A stretch of 64,000 bases of DNA from Litsea cubeba (GCA_012931725.1 CM022944.1:114421642-114485641); one strand, 5' to 3'. Shown: positions 34,326-45,520, counted from the first letter of the stretch. A program made the numbers and translations. The notes: generated by a model not told the origin, from the sequence alone.

Positions 34326-35164
34326 CTCGCAGAACTCAACTTTTTGAGTATAAAAGGGGTTCATTCCCATTGAAAGTGTGTTGATCAAAGTGGAACTCTT
34401 AAGCCTTCTTGAGGTGTTTGAAGAGAAGAAAAAGGGGATGAACTAAGAGAGACCAAGAGGGTCATTAGTAAAGCTCAAGTTTGGATTAATGAAGTTAAAT
34501 CACTAAGTAAGCTTTACCTCTCTTTATCATTTGTTATATGCTTTGTTTTAAATCTTTGGTAAATGATTTTTAGCATGATAACAATGATGTTTTGAATCCT
34601 TATCATATTTAATCTTTGAACTATTTGTATTGGATTCTACTTCTTGATTCAAACCAAGTTTGTTTTATAAACTTTGTTAATCATGTTTTGTCAAAACCTT
34701 TGATTTGTTTTATAAACATGTTTCATTAACTTGTTTGAATCATCTTTGTTGTTTTCATTCATTTAAGCTTTAGTTAAAATAGTTTGTTTTTGAAAACAAC
34801 AATGAGTATGCATCACATGTTTAGACATAATTAATTTCATACAACTTGTGAGCTTTTGATTTTCAAATCATTAACAAGTTTGTATTTAGTACATGTGATT
34901 TGCATATTACTTCAATCATATCTTTTTATGTGCATTAAGCTTTTAAATGCTTTTAGCATAAATTGATTGAGCTTAATTTTAAACTTGATTGAAGTTTTCA
35001 CACACACACTTCATTAGCATTCATCTTTGTAATTCTTACTGTGTTTGTGTGAGTTGTTATTCACTTTCATATCCGCCTATTTAGAGGCAATTTATTAGAG
35101 CTTAAATTGTAATCTCATGAGAGTGTTTTGTGAAGACACTTTCTTTGAGAGAAATCTTTTATGT

Positions 35165-35310
35165 ATTAAGGTTATTGCTTAGCCTAAGAAAAGCATTGTG
35201 TAAAGGTTATTGCTTAGCCTATAAAAGCACATTGTACGGTTATTGCTTAGCCTAGAAAAGCATAGTTGTAGAGGTTATTGCTTAGCCTTTTGAAAAGCAT
35301 AATAGTGGAA
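35165..35310 (+). repeat. Four tandem units of GGTTATTGCTTAGCCT
   Basis: The motif GGTTATTGCTTAGCCT followed by AAAAGCA recurs four times at spacings of about 30-45 bases near the 3' end of the solo LTR. Confidence 0.85.
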
Positions 35311-35697
35311 ATCCGGTGGGGTGTTGAGTCACAAACCGGTAGTGGATGTAGGCATTGAGGCCGAACCACTATAAATCTTTGTGTAGTGGTGATTGCTTTT
35401 GTGGTGATTGTTTTGTTTAGCTTCCGCATTATGTATGTTAATCATCACATGTGACTAGTTTGATTTAATTAAGTTAAAATTGGTCATAATTAGTTATTAA
35501 GTGTAGCTCACCCTATTCACCCCCCCTCTAGGGTTAGGATCCCCCGGACTTTCAGTGGTCACAGGGAACCACTTTCGTACAATATTGACTAGTGGCCTAT
35601 TCTTCGGTTAATAGCCATCTACGGTCCTTTTTTTTTGTAGTTCTCTCAAAAATGAAATTAATGTTGTATCTGCCTTTGAATATCCCTCGTACAGTCA

Positions 35698-38600
35698 TGT
35701 CACGTCCCCCGAACCCGATTAAAGAATAAACCGGATCCGGAGAGTGAATTTTAGGACTAATTAAAATTTTATCCTTTAATCCCAAAGATCGTAAGTCCGC
35801 TGTGAGGATATTATATTTCAAGCCTCAAGAAATTAATGAATTGCGGAATTCATACAAATCTAGGTATATGGAATATCAAAACGATGAATAATAACTTCTC
35901 ATTAATATTAAAGTTGCAAGAATGAATAAACAAAACTAACCAAAGAGTTAATTTATTTACAATGGCCAACCCAATATCTAAGGCCATTAAAAGAAACTCA
36001 AGTCAATGAAATAAAGTTCAATGAGAGAAATAAATAAAGAATGTAATCTAATGTAGTCCCATATGAATCTCTCTCTAGTGCCCGGTATGATGACGCTACT
36101 CTACATCATCGGCATGCCACTCTCGTGCCTCCTCTGCTGGTTGGAGATCCTCTGCGATCTCCTCACCGGCCTGCTCCTCGTAATAGTACTCACCTGAGGT
36201 GTCTGCACACCAAGGAACAAAGTTAACGATATGTTGAGCAATAGATAAACAAAGCATAATAAGCATAACATGCATCGAATATAGATTAATGACAAGTACA
36301 TGATCATATGAATACAAGGAATGAGAAGCTAGGCATAAAGTGAGAGTAATATATGGAAACAATAATAAGAATCCTAGCAACCATCTGAACAATAATCACT
36401 ATCCATGCAATGCAAAATAAGAACAAGAGGGAGACTCTGAGGATGTCCAAAGCCACCTCCCGGGGTACCAGTAATAATCCAATCCGGACTACTGATACCA
36501 AAGTCCGGCTCCAGTAGGATCCTAGCTCCCGGTCCTGGGAATAGCAGCATGGTCCTAGCCCGTTCCCAGTTATTCAACACCATGGACGCCATCCTATGCC
36601 GACTGCCCACCCCGATAACCGAGTAACCGGTTCTTCATTAAAATCCCAAACTGCAGATGGCCATGATATGCAAACAATAATAAAGTGGTTTTGACACAAA
36701 GACAACAAGACAAGCAAGTCTGGCTAGTTCCATGTACAAGACAAGATCATAGGGATTATCTCATCCAAGATAATACAAGACAAGCATACCACGTGATAAT
36801 CCATTTTCATTGCTAGCCAGTCATGTTTATCAATACAAGACACAGGTTCCTAAGGTACACTCTAAGTTAGGTCCAAGTCCTAAATCCTACAAGGATTTAT
36901 GTTTCATAGTTAATTAAGTATTTTATGCCAAGAGAGTGTACAAGGAATATAAACGACGGATACAAGTCACAAGTCAAGAAGATGTCATCCCTGTACCCCA
37001 CATGTTCTACAGAGTACGTGTGGAAATTGGATCGACGATGCTTTGAGGGAAATCCCTTGGTGTACAATCATATTAAGCATCTGTTGGTTCAGTTCCATAC
37101 GCATTCGGTTATAGTATATGTAATACACGAATACCTAGACAGCCCATCGAATTCACACCAAGCCACGTGTTTCGATTTCCATCCCCATTAATGGTCAAGT
37201 GAGAGTAAGCTTATGGTTTCCAACATTTAAGGCCCAAACCTAAGTTAAACAGTCTCTTTCCCAAATAACAAGAGTTGAATTATAATTCGAGTATTTACAT
37301 CACTTTTCGACCTCCGATCGTGATGAAACTAAAACCATTGGATTCTACGTCTCATAGGCTTTCCAACGGTATATTATACGTATAAATCCAACGGGCGGAT
37401 TGAAAGTTACAAGTCTTCGAAGTTTCAGTGACCATGCACCCTCTGATTGATCAAACAGAATGTGCAATCGATCGGCATTGAACACCCCTCAGTTAGTGCA
37501 CAGTCCGATCGATCGGACTGTATGACCGATCGATTGGCACTGGGCACCTCCCAGTTAATTGCGAACTTTCACAGAGCGATCGATCGGACTGTACGACCGA
37601 TCGATCGGTCTGTAAACACTCACAGTTAATTTGGGGACTGTTCACTGTCCGATCGATCGCACAAGGCGACCGATCGATCGAACAGCAAACCTGTAGCCCG
37701 AAAATGGGTTTCCGCCCTCTTCCTCCTGAGGCCATTTCAAGACCAATCCTGCAGAAAATGTGCCTCCGTGCTCCCCATTCATCACATTCAAATTAAACAA
37801 GTTCTAAGCAACCAATATCATCAATTTATCCAAAAATTAACCTAGCATATAATTTCCAATTAAAATCAGAATAGGCTTGGAATTAATGGGAAATTTATCA
37901 AGAATCATAATCAGATCAATAAAAAAAATACAGACATATATATATTATGAAATGCATATATACTTACCTAAACCAATAAGAAGATAGAATTTGGGTCAAA
38001 CTCGAGGAGAAGTCTTTCTACCGCAAAATCCACAATCTAACCCAACCAAACACAACCTAAAATGCAAAGGAGAAGAAAAGAGAGCAAAAGGATCAAGATT
38101 GAACCTAATCTAAGCAAAACGAAGATGATTGAAAAGATAAAGGTGTGAGAATGCTTACCAAACTAGAACCAATGGAAAGAGAAGATCGCGAGGAAGAAGA
38201 TGTGCGGTTCGGATCTTCGAGATGATCTCTCCCAAAAACTCTGGGCTTAAGAAGATGAAGAGGAAGAAGAAAAGGCTGCTGTTCTCGTTCAGTTGCAGAG
38301 ATGAGAATGCGATTAGGGTTAAACTTGTTTAAGAAGAAAAGAGAGAGGAAAAGACTAATTTGTCCCTTTAGTGGGTCTGGTGAAGAATGGACCACTTGAA
38401 GGATTTCTGATTGCCGGATCGCGACGAGTCAACAGACAAAAATGATCAGCGCGATGAAACATTTCCGACGAACCCAAAAGTCACGGCGTTTGGAATATTT
38501 CAGAAAAACATTCAATTTTTCCTAAATTGCAAACTACCCCCATGCTATGATCAAACGAACTCGAAATCGAACGAAACTTCGCAGATACTAATCTAATGCT

Positions 38601-38729
38601 AAAAGAAACTCGCTCATGATCTAAACCCACTTAAATATCAAAAATACAATCAATTATAATAATAACAAATTAAACGGGTCCGGGCCTGATATTGGGCCCA
38701 ACTGACCCAGTAAGGTCACGGACCTTACA
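35698..38729 (-). mobile_element. Solo LTR of about 3.03 kb, Tekay/Del-like
   Basis: On the plus strand it reads TGTCACGTCCCCCGAACCC at the left and GGTCACGGACCTTACA at the right. Reversed, it starts TGTAAGGTCC and ends GGGGGACGTGACA, matching the ends of the 3.03 kb element at 55060-58086. Both share a short coding-like stretch ending in acidic residues (here REWHADDVE near 36100). A 3 kb LTR suggests the Tekay/Del group of Ty3/gypsy chromoviruses; that is an inference from length. Flanking 5-mers (AGTCA, GGCTA) do not match, so the duplication is lost or an end is misplaced. Confidence 0.65.
37465..37685. repeat. Cluster of CGATCGATCG palindromes
   Basis: Seven blocks around CCGATCGATCGG or variants lie within 220 bases. 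They include the perfect 20-base palindrome CAGTCCGATCGATCGGACTG at 37501-37520. A related arrangement appears around 37575-37612. Confidence 0.9.
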
Positions 38730-38957
38730 GGCTATAACTTCTCACTCCCAACATAAATTCAATAAAGAAAAAAAGAAGTTACAAAAATACATATATAATT
38801 TACCGGCGTAATTTATTACACTATAAACCAATCCAACATAATTATTACTTTGTAAATAACATCGCAATGCATTGTGATTATTTTTTTATCCTATTACACT
38901 AACCGAAACATCCATCAAAAGTGCAGAATACATTAAATTGAGCTAAAAAGTGGGTTT

Positions 38958-40538
38958 CTTTCTTTTTTTTTTTTTGCTAAATTTGCAAAAGAATTTCATT
39001 AAGGAAAAGGGTTTAGAAAAAAAAAATCCCCCAAAAGGATACAAGCCAAAGAGGCCCAAAAGAAGACCACTGCTAAAAAACATAGAAGAGAAATAGGAGC
39101 GAAGAAAAACAAAAGACAAATCAAAAGGTCATTCTTGGATGTTGAGCGAGCTATAAAAGCTTCTTAAGATATGACTCGAGGAGGTTCCCTTCATCCTCTT
39201 GAGAGAGAAGGATATGTCCGCCGTGAGAGTTAAGGATTTGCGAGGGAGCTAGTTTGATATTGGAGAAGAACTGTGTGCATCTCCCCTTCCAGATGGAGAA
39301 ATAAGTGGAAAAGAAAATAGCTCCAACGCCTTTAATGGTTTTAGCATCTGCTCCATAAGATAGGTTGTTCCATAGACTTGTAGTTGAAGGATGGGGAGGG
39401 AGGTTCAAATGACCCATAGAAAGAACGAGCTTCCAAACGTCAATGGCAATTGATTATCGAAAAAGAAAGTGGGGGCTATTGTCCTAATTTTTCAAGCACA
39501 ACGAGAGCAAGCAGAAGCAAGACTGATTCCTCTCATATTAGCCCAATCAGAAGTGGGAAGCCTTCCATGGAAGAGTTTCAAACTGAAGCAAGAGATTTTT
39601 GGCAGCATTAGAGAACTCCAAACCAGAGGGGCCTAAGGTTGATTCAAACGTTTTGATTTGATGACATCCCAAGTAGTCTTGAGCGGCAGCATGCCGGAGT
39701 TGGCAGTAGCCCGGTAGAGTTGATCCAGGGAGGAAGACAAGATAGGGGGTTGCCTACAACAATTCTTTAAAAACATCTGGACTTTTAAGTTGAAGCCATG
39801 AGGAGAAATCTATGATCCCTTAGAAATATAGGCATTCACACGATCATCTGGGTTGAAAGAAAGGTTGGGAAAGAACTCAGCTATAGGACTGTTGAATAGC
39901 CAATTATCTGTCCAAATAGAAGCCGGGCAACCATCTCTGATTTTCCATATGTAATTTTTATGGAGGATTAGAGCCTTTATTCTTTTACCTATGCAGGAGG
40001 GAAGTCCCGAAGAAGGGGCCGACCAAAGAGTTTGAAATCGCAACACTCTAGCTCTGAACCAAGAAGCCCATAAGGAAGAAGATGGCATAGCTTTCCAAGC
40101 CAACTTGAGGGAGCAAGCTTCATTAACTTCAGCCGTCCTTCTAAGACTAAGCTCGCCCTCAAATTTGGGAATGCAAACGGTGTCCTAAGCAATTAGGTTG
40201 CTTTGCGTCTTTTGGTCGCTATTGGACCACAAAAAATTACGACAAAGGGACTCCATAGCTTTGATGGTGCTTTTCGGAAGCGGGAAGACCATGAGAGAAT
40301 GAGTTGGGATGCTTCCTACCATATGTCTAACCAAAATAAGTCTACCTGCAAAACAGAGGGACTTACATCTCCATCCTGTCAAACGCTTACGGATAGAATC
40401 AACCAATGGATAGATAAGGTCATTGTTAGGCCTGCCTTGAAAGAAAGGAGCTCCAAGGTACTTTGAGGGAAGAGTACTGTCATGGATGTTTAGAATCTCC
40501 ATAGCTTAATTTAGCCTTGGTTCTAGCGCTACATTTGC
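38958..40538 (-). pseudogene. 5'-truncated L1-type LINE (antisense)
   Basis: Minus-strand frames show the region after the RT core: LPSKYLGAPFFQGRPNNDLI, GWRCKSLCFAGRLILVRHMV (40502-40185), then SIWTDNWLF (about 39920) and the C-terminus KGVGAIFFSTYFSIWKGRC (39330-39270). The 3' end is a reversed poly-A (T-run about 38961-38974) after the usual plant L1 sequence AATGAAATTCTTTTGC. Flanks AAAGTGGGTTT (38947-38957) and AAAGTGGATTT (40539-40549) match in 10 of 11 bases and are probably the target-site duplication. Frames are interrupted. It is a dead 5'-truncated copy. Confidence 0.8.
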
Positions 40539-40549
40539 AAAGTGGATTT

Positions 40550-41005
40550 ATAGCTCGCATGGTTTGATCAAATAAAAAAGAATCAAACAAATGCAATGCA
40601 TACATGTGATGGGATTCATAAGGTGGACTTTCCTTAGGTCTTTTGAGCTCTCCAAAACTTGAAAAACACTCAATTCTCCGAAACCTCCTATTTCCTACAA
40701 AAACTCAACCAGAAAATCTAATCCATGAAACACTTCGCGAAATAAGTTGAAATTGGAAATTTATGGCTTAATTGGGTCTACATCTAAGAGGAAGGGAGAA
40801 AAGGGCTTCTTACCTCTAGAGGTCCAAACCGAGCTCAACTTAGTGAAGGGTAGGTTGGTTGTTAGTGGATTTGCATGAAAATGGAGTTTGAGGGCTCTTG
40901 TTGCCTCAATGAGGCGATCACGAAGGCAGAGTCCGATTTCGCAATGGCAACGAGCTTGATGAGGTTTGGAAGAGAGAAGGAAGAAAGAGTAAGAAAGAGA
41001 GAAAG
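40550..41005. other. Unique-looking flank, nothing recognised
   Basis: No gene or repeat could be supported. It ends at GTGTT, the left target-site duplication of the next element. Confidence 0.5.
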
Positions 41006-41010
41006 GTGTT

Positions 41011-41953
41011 TGTGTGGGGAGATTTCCAGAACCACAGGATTAAGCTAATCGCAGCCATCAGATCAGGCTAAGCACTCTCACGTGCCATCCTCGTGCCATC
41101 CACGTGGCACCAATCTCACCCCGGCTACCGGGACAGGAGGTCCGGCCGAAGTCAGGCAGCTCCGGGCCCTTAGCGCCGAACTGGCCCACCTCGGCCATCA
41201 CCTCGGCAGGGAGCTCCACCTCGGCTGAGCCACCCCGGGTGCCATCCCGGCAGCAAACTCCACCTCGGCTGAAGAAGCCGGGACGGAAGCCGAAGCAAGA
41301 GAGAACCTTCACTTGCGCCCCCCATCTCCCACGTCATCAGGCACGTGGAGGGATAGGGGCACGAGCTAGTGGGACAGACGCGACATCCAGCCGCCCACAA
41401 TCTTCGCCAGATCCCTGACAGGGCGGCATCCAGCGGCTGAAGCCACATCAGGGCAGGGCCCGAGGGCAGATCCGCTGGTACCCCTACCGCCAAAGGCGCC
41501 CAACACGACCTGGCCCAACAAGACGTGCATTAAATGGGATGTGGGCTGACCCAACGGGCATTTAATGCATAGTGGGCTGGATTGGACCGCAATTAATGCA
41601 ATGTGGGCTGATCGTGACTTCCCAGTCGAATCACGGGACCCACACCACAATATCTCCCAAAGATACGTTCCAAACTCTATAAATAGAGGCTCATACCACC
41701 ATCAAAGGTACGCCATTTTTCATACACAGAGCCGTTACTCTGTCTCTCTTCTCCCTCTCCTTCTATTGTTCCAGTTCCCACACTGACTTTGGCATCGGAG
41801 AGCCTTGCGCCGCCCAGGCCAGGGTCCTCTGACCGTTTGCTATTCTCTTTCAGGCTTTCGGACGGCATCCAGTCACACCCAGTCACCATCATCTTCTCGG
41901 ATAAGTCCTGTAAGGCACCTCCTTATTGTGGGTCATTATTTTCTGCACCTACA
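41011..41953 (+). repeat. 5' LTR (943 bases)
   Basis: Starts TGTGTGGGGAGATTTCC and ends TTCTGCACCTACA. It carries a TATA box at 41678-41685. Compared with the 3' LTR it has 62 extra bases around 41545-41607, bounded by the short repeat ATGTGGGCTGA. Confidence 0.9.
41678..41685 (+). promoter_or_regulatory. LTR TATA box
   Basis: TATAAATA inside CTCTATAAATAGAGGC, the likely Pol II promoter of the element. The 3' LTR copy is at 47712-47719, and a matching TATAAATAGAGG lies in the antisense solo LTR at 49640-50377. Confidence 0.8.
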
Positions 41954-41955
41954 AT

Positions 41956-41973
41956 TGGCGCCGTCTGTGGGAA
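41956..41973 (+). other. Primer-binding site
   Basis: TGGCGCCGTCTGTGGGAA begins two bases after the 5' LTR. The form is one I associate with Tat-lineage elements; the tRNA it pairs with was not determined. Confidence 0.75.
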
Positions 41974-42048
41974 AGCAATATCCCAGCCTTCCCAACCTTC
42001 CCCAAATCTTTCCAAACAATCTTTCCAAACCTCAATCTCTCAGAAGCC

Positions 42049-43812
42049 ATGCCTCCGAAAGCTAGGAAGGGCGTAGAGTCCTCAAGAGCAGCGCTCGAGC
42101 TGCCACCACCGTCAATGGACGTCCCTCCTCAAGGGCGCTCCCGCACGGTCCAAGGCACATCCGCAGGCGAGGGTCGCCTGGGCTCCCAACTCTTTCTCGA
42201 GATCCCCTTCCAAGAGGGAGTCGAGGCCTCGCTCTCAGCGGACGAAACCGTGCCACCCCGACGTGACGAGCACCGGCGCGAACGTCCTCGGAAGGACAAA
42301 GCCGTGGCCGTAGGAGAGACGCGCCACGTTCAACCCCCTGCCACTGGAAAGGTTCTTGAAGCCCAAGCTGCTCTCCTCCAGAAGCAAGAGCAGATGATTC
42401 GCGAGCTCCAGCAGCAGCTCAGGGCAGCGCAGACTGCCTCCTTGAGGCAGGTCTCTGAGCCTCAAGGGAAGAAGAGGGATGCCCCCAGCAAGGCAGCCCA
42501 GCCTCCCCGCGAGGACCTCAGAAATCATCTGGACCAGAAACGGAGCCAGATCCGTGACGAAGGCTCGAGCAACAGCCGAAATCACCATAGCCGCGACGGC
42601 CGAACTCATAGCCGCCGTAGCCCGAGCCATCCCAAGCGACAGCCCAGAGCTCAGACTCCAGAGAAGGACGATGAGCAAGAGCGATTTGACAAACGTGTCA
42701 GATTGGCTCTCCAGCACAATTTGGACATGCGGGACCAGAAGCAGATCTGTGGTCACACTGATCTGGGGGGCTCGCCCTTCACAAAAGAGATCGAGCGCAC
42801 CCCCTTGCCCAGAAAGTTCTCCGTCCCGCGGTTCGTCCCCTATGACGGACTGTCCGACCCATCTGCACACCTCCGACACTTCTCCCAGAAGATGTCCATC
42901 TGGGGGAACGAGGGTCACCTAAACTGCAAAATCTTCTCCTCCAGTTTGGGTGACCTCCCCCTGAAGTGGTTCTGCTCTCTCCCGGAGCAGTCGGTTTCCA
43001 GTTGGAAGGAGCTCCAGCTCTCCTTCCTGAAGAAGTTCCAAGCCTACACCGTCGTCCCCAAGAAGGAAGGGGACCTCCTCGCCCTGAGAATGAAGCAGGG
43101 CGAAACCCTCGCCAAGTTCGCCCAGCGATTCTGGGCGGTTCACAGCCAGATCGAGGGCGCGAGGGAAGGGATAGCCATCTACGCCTTCCAGCATGCCTTG
43201 ATCCCCGGCAACGACTTGCGAAAGGACTTGGCCGGGGACTCCCCAGAATCCATGCCAGAGTTGATGTCCCGGGTGAAGCGCTTCATCGCCCGGGAGGAAG
43301 ACGAGATCCGAGCTAGAGATCAGGGCGGGCATCCGGAGCCCGAGCAGAAGAGTAGCCAGCCTCGGCAGGGAGGCGGGAGGCCCTCCCAGAAGCAGGAGCC
43401 CGAGCAGGCCTGGGTCTCCAGTTCGGCGAAGCCTTCGTCGTCCAGGTCTGGGGGCACCTGGAAGCCCAGACCTCCCTCCAGCGCCAGTCAGAGCGTCAAC
43501 GTCGTCTTCAAGGAGCCGATCTACCGCATCCTGACCAAGATCAGGTCCAAGCCGTTCTTCAAGTACCCTCCGCCCATGCTGAATGAGCCCACCTCAGGCG
43601 CCCGAAGCAAGCTCTACTGCTCCTTCCATAGGGGCAACGGGCACAGGACCGAAGACTGCAACTCTCTGCAGTGGTATCTGGAGAAGCTGGCCGAAGAGGG
43701 CCACATTCCGGAGTTCGTTGAGGCAGGAGATGCTGGCGGCAGCGAGGGCCGAGTTCACCAGAGCGCAGCCCAGGTTCCAGACAGTGAGGATTCGGAGAAG
43801 ATCATTACGTGA
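42049..43812 (+). CDS. Retrotransposon gag polyprotein (587 aa, intact)
   Basis: Gag packages the element RNA into virus-like particles in the cytoplasm. The start is taken at ATG 42049 (MPPKARKG), because the upstream in-frame ATG at 41926 lies in the LTR before the primer-binding site. Order: an acidic/basic low-complexity N-terminus; a coiled coil at residues 104-131 (QKQEQMIRELQQQLRAAQ); an Arg/Ser-rich stretch; the Retrotrans_gag domain around residues 255-420 (DLPLKWFCSLP, SWKELQLSFLKKFQAYT, KQGETLAKFAQRF, SMPELMSRVKRFI); and a C-terminal CX2HX4HX4C knuckle (C524, H527, H532, C537) followed by LEKLAEEGHIPEFV. It ends in a plain stop with no pol continuation. The open frame in a young insertion suggests it may still be translatable. 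Confidence 0.9.
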   Translation: MPPKARKGVESSRAALELPPPSMDVPPQGRSRTVQGTSAGEGRLGSQLFLEIPFQEGVEASLSADETVPPRRDEHRRERPRKDKAVAVGETRHVQPPATGKVLEAQAALLQKQEQMIRELQQQLRAAQTASLRQVSEPQGKKRDAPSKAAQPPREDLRNHLDQKRSQIRDEGSSNSRNHHSRDGRTHSRRSPSHPKRQPRAQTPEKDDEQERFDKRVRLALQHNLDMRDQKQICGHTDLGGSPFTKEIERTPLPRKFSVPRFVPYDGLSDPSAHLRHFSQKMSIWGNEGHLNCKIFSSSLGDLPLKWFCSLPEQSVSSWKELQLSFLKKFQAYTVVPKKEGDLLALRMKQGETLAKFAQRFWAVHSQIEGAREGIAIYAFQHALIPGNDLRKDLAGDSPESMPELMSRVKRFIAREEDEIRARDQGGHPEPEQKSSQPRQGGGRPSQKQEPEQAWVSSSAKPSSSRSGGTWKPRPPSSASQSVNVVFKEPIYRILTKIRSKPFFKYPPPMLNEPTSGARSKLYCSFHRGNGHRTEDCNSLQWYLEKLAEEGHIPEFVEAGDAGGSEGRVHQSAAQVPDSEDSEKIIT

Positions 43813-43949
43813 TCCATCTGGCGTCCTCTGTATCCATCTGTATCCCAAGAAATTCAATTTCTAAAAGATGTAATGAATCTCTGAATCAATGGAAATAGCT
43901 TTCGCCCCGTCATCAATCTGTCATCTCTCTTTGATCGACTTCGGCTACA

Positions 43950-45300
43950 AGGGTCCAACGCCCTGGAAAAGGCCTCGAGTCCAAACTCGGTCGTTTCCTA
44001 AAGCTCCGGGTCTACCGCCCTGGAAAAGGCCTCGAGTCCAAACTCGGTCGTTTCCTAAAGCTCCGGGTCTTGGACCCTGGAGAAGGCCTCGAGTTCGGAC
44101 ACTCGGCCGGATTCCTAAAGTCTGGGTTTTTACACCCCTCAAGGATCATTGCCGAGCTCACGCTTCCACAGCCGGAATGACGACTCCACATCGGCACAAC
44201 CAGCTCGTCTCGGCCAAAGCCAGCCATTTCGGCCAAGGGCAATCTGTCATCTCTCTCTGGTCGACCCCGGCAGCATAGGCTCTACGCCCTGGAAATGGCC
44301 TGGAGTTATTACACTCAGCCTTTCCTAAAGCCCCGTGTTTTGAACACAATCAAGGCTCTACGCCCTGGAAATGGCTGGAGTTCTTACACTCAGCCTTTCC
44401 TAAAGCCCCGTGTTTTGAACACAATCAAGGCTCTACGCCCTGGAAATGGCCTGGAGTTCTTACACTCAGCCTTTCCTAAAGCCCCGTGTTTTGAACACAA
44501 TCAAGGCTCTACGCCCTGAAAATGGCCTGGAGTTCCTACACTCAGCCTTTCCTAAAGCCCCCGTGTCTTGGACACACTTTGGGTACATATGCCCTGGAAA
44601 TGGCCTGGAGTTATTACACTCAGCCTTTCCTAAAGCCCCGTGTTTTGAACACAATCAAGGCGCTACGCCCTGGAAATGGCCTGGAGTTCTTACACTCAGC
44701 CTTTCCTAAAGCCCCGTGTTTTGAACACAATCAGGGCTCTACTCCCTGGAAATGGCCTGGAGTTCTTACACTCAGCCTTTCCTAAAGCCCCGTGTTTTGA
44801 ACACAATCAAGGCTCTACGCCCTGGAAATGGCCTGGAGTTCCTACACTCAGCCTTTCCTAAAGCCCCCGTGTCTTGGACACACTTTGGGTACATACGCCC
44901 TGGAAATGGCCTGGAGTTCCTACACTCAAGCCTTTCCTAAAGTCCCCGTGTTTGGAACACACTCAAGGGTTAACAGCCCTGGAAAAGGCCTCGAGTTCGG
45001 ACACTCGGCCAATTCCTAAACTCAGGGTCTTCACCCATCTACAAAGGTTAATAGCCCTGGAAGAGGCCTCGAGTTCGGACACTCGGCCGAATTCCTAAAA
45101 TCAGGGTTTCATCCCACTCTACAAGGGTCTACCGCCCTGGGAATGGTCTGGAGTTCCTACACTCAGCCGTTTCCTAAAGTCCGGGTTCACAAACCCCTCA
45201 CACCTCGGCTCAAGGCAGTTCGGCCAAGGTCAGATTCCTGAAATCCGGGTTCATACACCCCTCAGAAGGCCATAGCCGCACTCACGCTCGCCTAGCCGAG
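43950..45300 (+). repeat. Tandem-repeat zone with a core of nine 76-base units
   Basis: The core 44280 to about 44965 repeats a 76-base unit: CTCTACGCCCTGGAAATGGC, CTGGAGTTCTTACACTCAGC, CTTTCCTAAAGCCCCGTG, TTTTGAACACAATCAAGG. Two sub-variants exist; a few units carry CCCCGTGTCTTGGACACAC and TTTGGGTACATA. Diverged units with GGCCTCGAGT and ACTCGGCCG flank it (43950-44130 and 44965-45300). The 76-base period is not a multiple of three, so the open frames across it are incidental. Such arrays are common between coding region and 3' LTR in Tat-type and other large plant elements. Confidence 0.9.
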
Positions 45301-45520
45301 TCCAGCCGAACGATGGATCTACCCCGGCGCAAGGCAATTCGGCCAAGGTATGTATCCACCTCGGCGCAAGGCCAGCCATTTCGGCCAAAGTCAGTCTTCA
45401 AAAAAGAAAAGAGCTGTGCCACCACTCAAACACAGAAAAGCAGCAGAAAAGCACAAGTGTTCCAGAACAGTGCAAGGAAAGTGAGAAAGAACTCAAAAGC
45501 ATTGTACACAGTTTGGGTGA

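Larger units (their letters stand above)
33781..35554 (+). mobile_element. Solo LTR, Sirevirus-like copia (1774 bases)
   Basis: It starts TGTTAGGATTTTG and ends CCCCCGGACTTTCA, with a perfect 5-base duplication GTGGT at 33776-33780 and 35555-35559. The end TTCACCCCCCCTCTAGGG followed by CTTTCA is characteristic of Sirevirus LTRs, and the start and end resemble the solo LTR at 4211-5142. It holds reiterated GGTCGACC palindromes (34165-34325), a GTATAAAAGG TATA box near 34349 and a tandem repeat at about 35165-35310. It interrupts the right TIR of the Mutator-like element. Confidence 0.85.
32961..35646. mobile_element. Second Mutator-like element of the same family, split by a solo LTR
   Basis: Left TIR 32961 to about 33200 (GAAAACTACCAAAAAG, GGCCACTAACCG, GACGACGTCGTC, then the CCCATTTTCCCC and CTCTGGCAG blocks). 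Right TIR from about 33610 to 33780, continuing at 35555-35646 after an LTR insertion. Without the LTR it would be about 0.9 kb, like its neighbour at 31796. The core (33200-33600) holds no recognisable gene. No convincing target-site duplication was seen at the outer ends. Confidence 0.75.

Noticed and set aside
41926..42048. Upstream ATG at 41926 as start of gag
   Set aside because: It lies inside the 5' LTR before the primer-binding site; the ATG at 42049 is the first plausible start in the internal region.
43889..45098. Several overlapping open frames on both strands with repeated residues such as FLKPRVLN
   Set aside because: They are translations of the 76-base and related tandem repeats, whose period is not a multiple of three; no stable protein is implied.
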